From: Phallusia fumigata
Taxonomy: Eukaryota > Chordata > Ascidiacea > Phlebobranchia > Ascidiidae
Direction: 5' to 3'
NCBI GenBank assembly: GCA_008931825.1
Contig: QXVZ01017252.1
Coordinates: 1 to 31,448 of the forward strand
DNA length: 31,448 nucleotides
The position numbers were made by a program, and so were the translations under genes. Position 1 is the first letter of the stretch, and the number at the start of each line of letters is the position of its first letter. This document shows positions 1 to 31,448 of the stretch, piece after piece. The notes beneath the pieces were generated by a model, which saw nothing but the letters and a program-made list of their open reading frames with translations, was not told the origin of the DNA and searched no databases.

Positions 1-31448
<31,448 letters not shown>

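Overview
The window is one continuous stretch of a giant eukaryotic muscle gene on the + strand, a titin (connectin)-family protein. It starts inside the protein and stops inside the kinase domain, so neither end of the gene is present. After collapsing assembly duplications I count about 93 Ig-like and fibronectin type III (FnIII) domains followed by a serine/threonine kinase-fold domain. Eighteen GT-AG introns of 68-130 bp separate 19 exons, two of which are enormous (exon 11 about 17 kb, exon 18 about 7.5 kb). No other gene is visible on either strand.

The domains follow a strict 11-domain super-repeat, Ig-Fn-Fn-Fn-Ig-Fn-Fn-Fn-Ig-Fn-Fn, seen seven times (named A to G here). That is the order known for the C-zone of the vertebrate titin A-band. 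The twitchin/projectin family of protostomes uses Ig-Fn-Fn instead. After super-repeat G come Ig-Fn3-Ig-Fn3, then Ig-Ig-Fn-Fn-Ig-Ig-Fn and the kinase, like the end of the A-band in titin. The short, AT-rich introns argue against a vertebrate. A compact-genome invertebrate chordate (for example a tunicate) fits best, but the organism is inferred from architecture alone.

Layout: 1-3169, ten small exons (last FnIII of the preceding super-repeat, then super-repeat A); 3240-21172, giant exon 11 (end of A, then B to F and most of the last FnIII of F); 21278-22767, six small exons (start of G); 22843-31142, exon 18 (rest of G, end-of-A-band block, kinase N-lobe and catalytic loop); 31273-31448, first part of the last visible exon (activation segment onward).

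The assembly has seven single-base N joins (3635, 9077, 16702, 17613, 17969, 19716, 25850). At six of them the sequence after the N repeats the sequence before it over exactly the same length (623, 334, 892, 111, 115 and 808 bp). The copies differ at about 2.6% of sites, mostly synonymous, and deleting one copy restores the reading frame every time. These are unmerged overlaps between contigs, probably from two haplotypes, not real domain duplications. The seventh (17613) is a true gap that by super-repeat register should hide about 1.4-1.5 kb (most of five domains). One duplicate copy carries an in-frame TGA at 3915.
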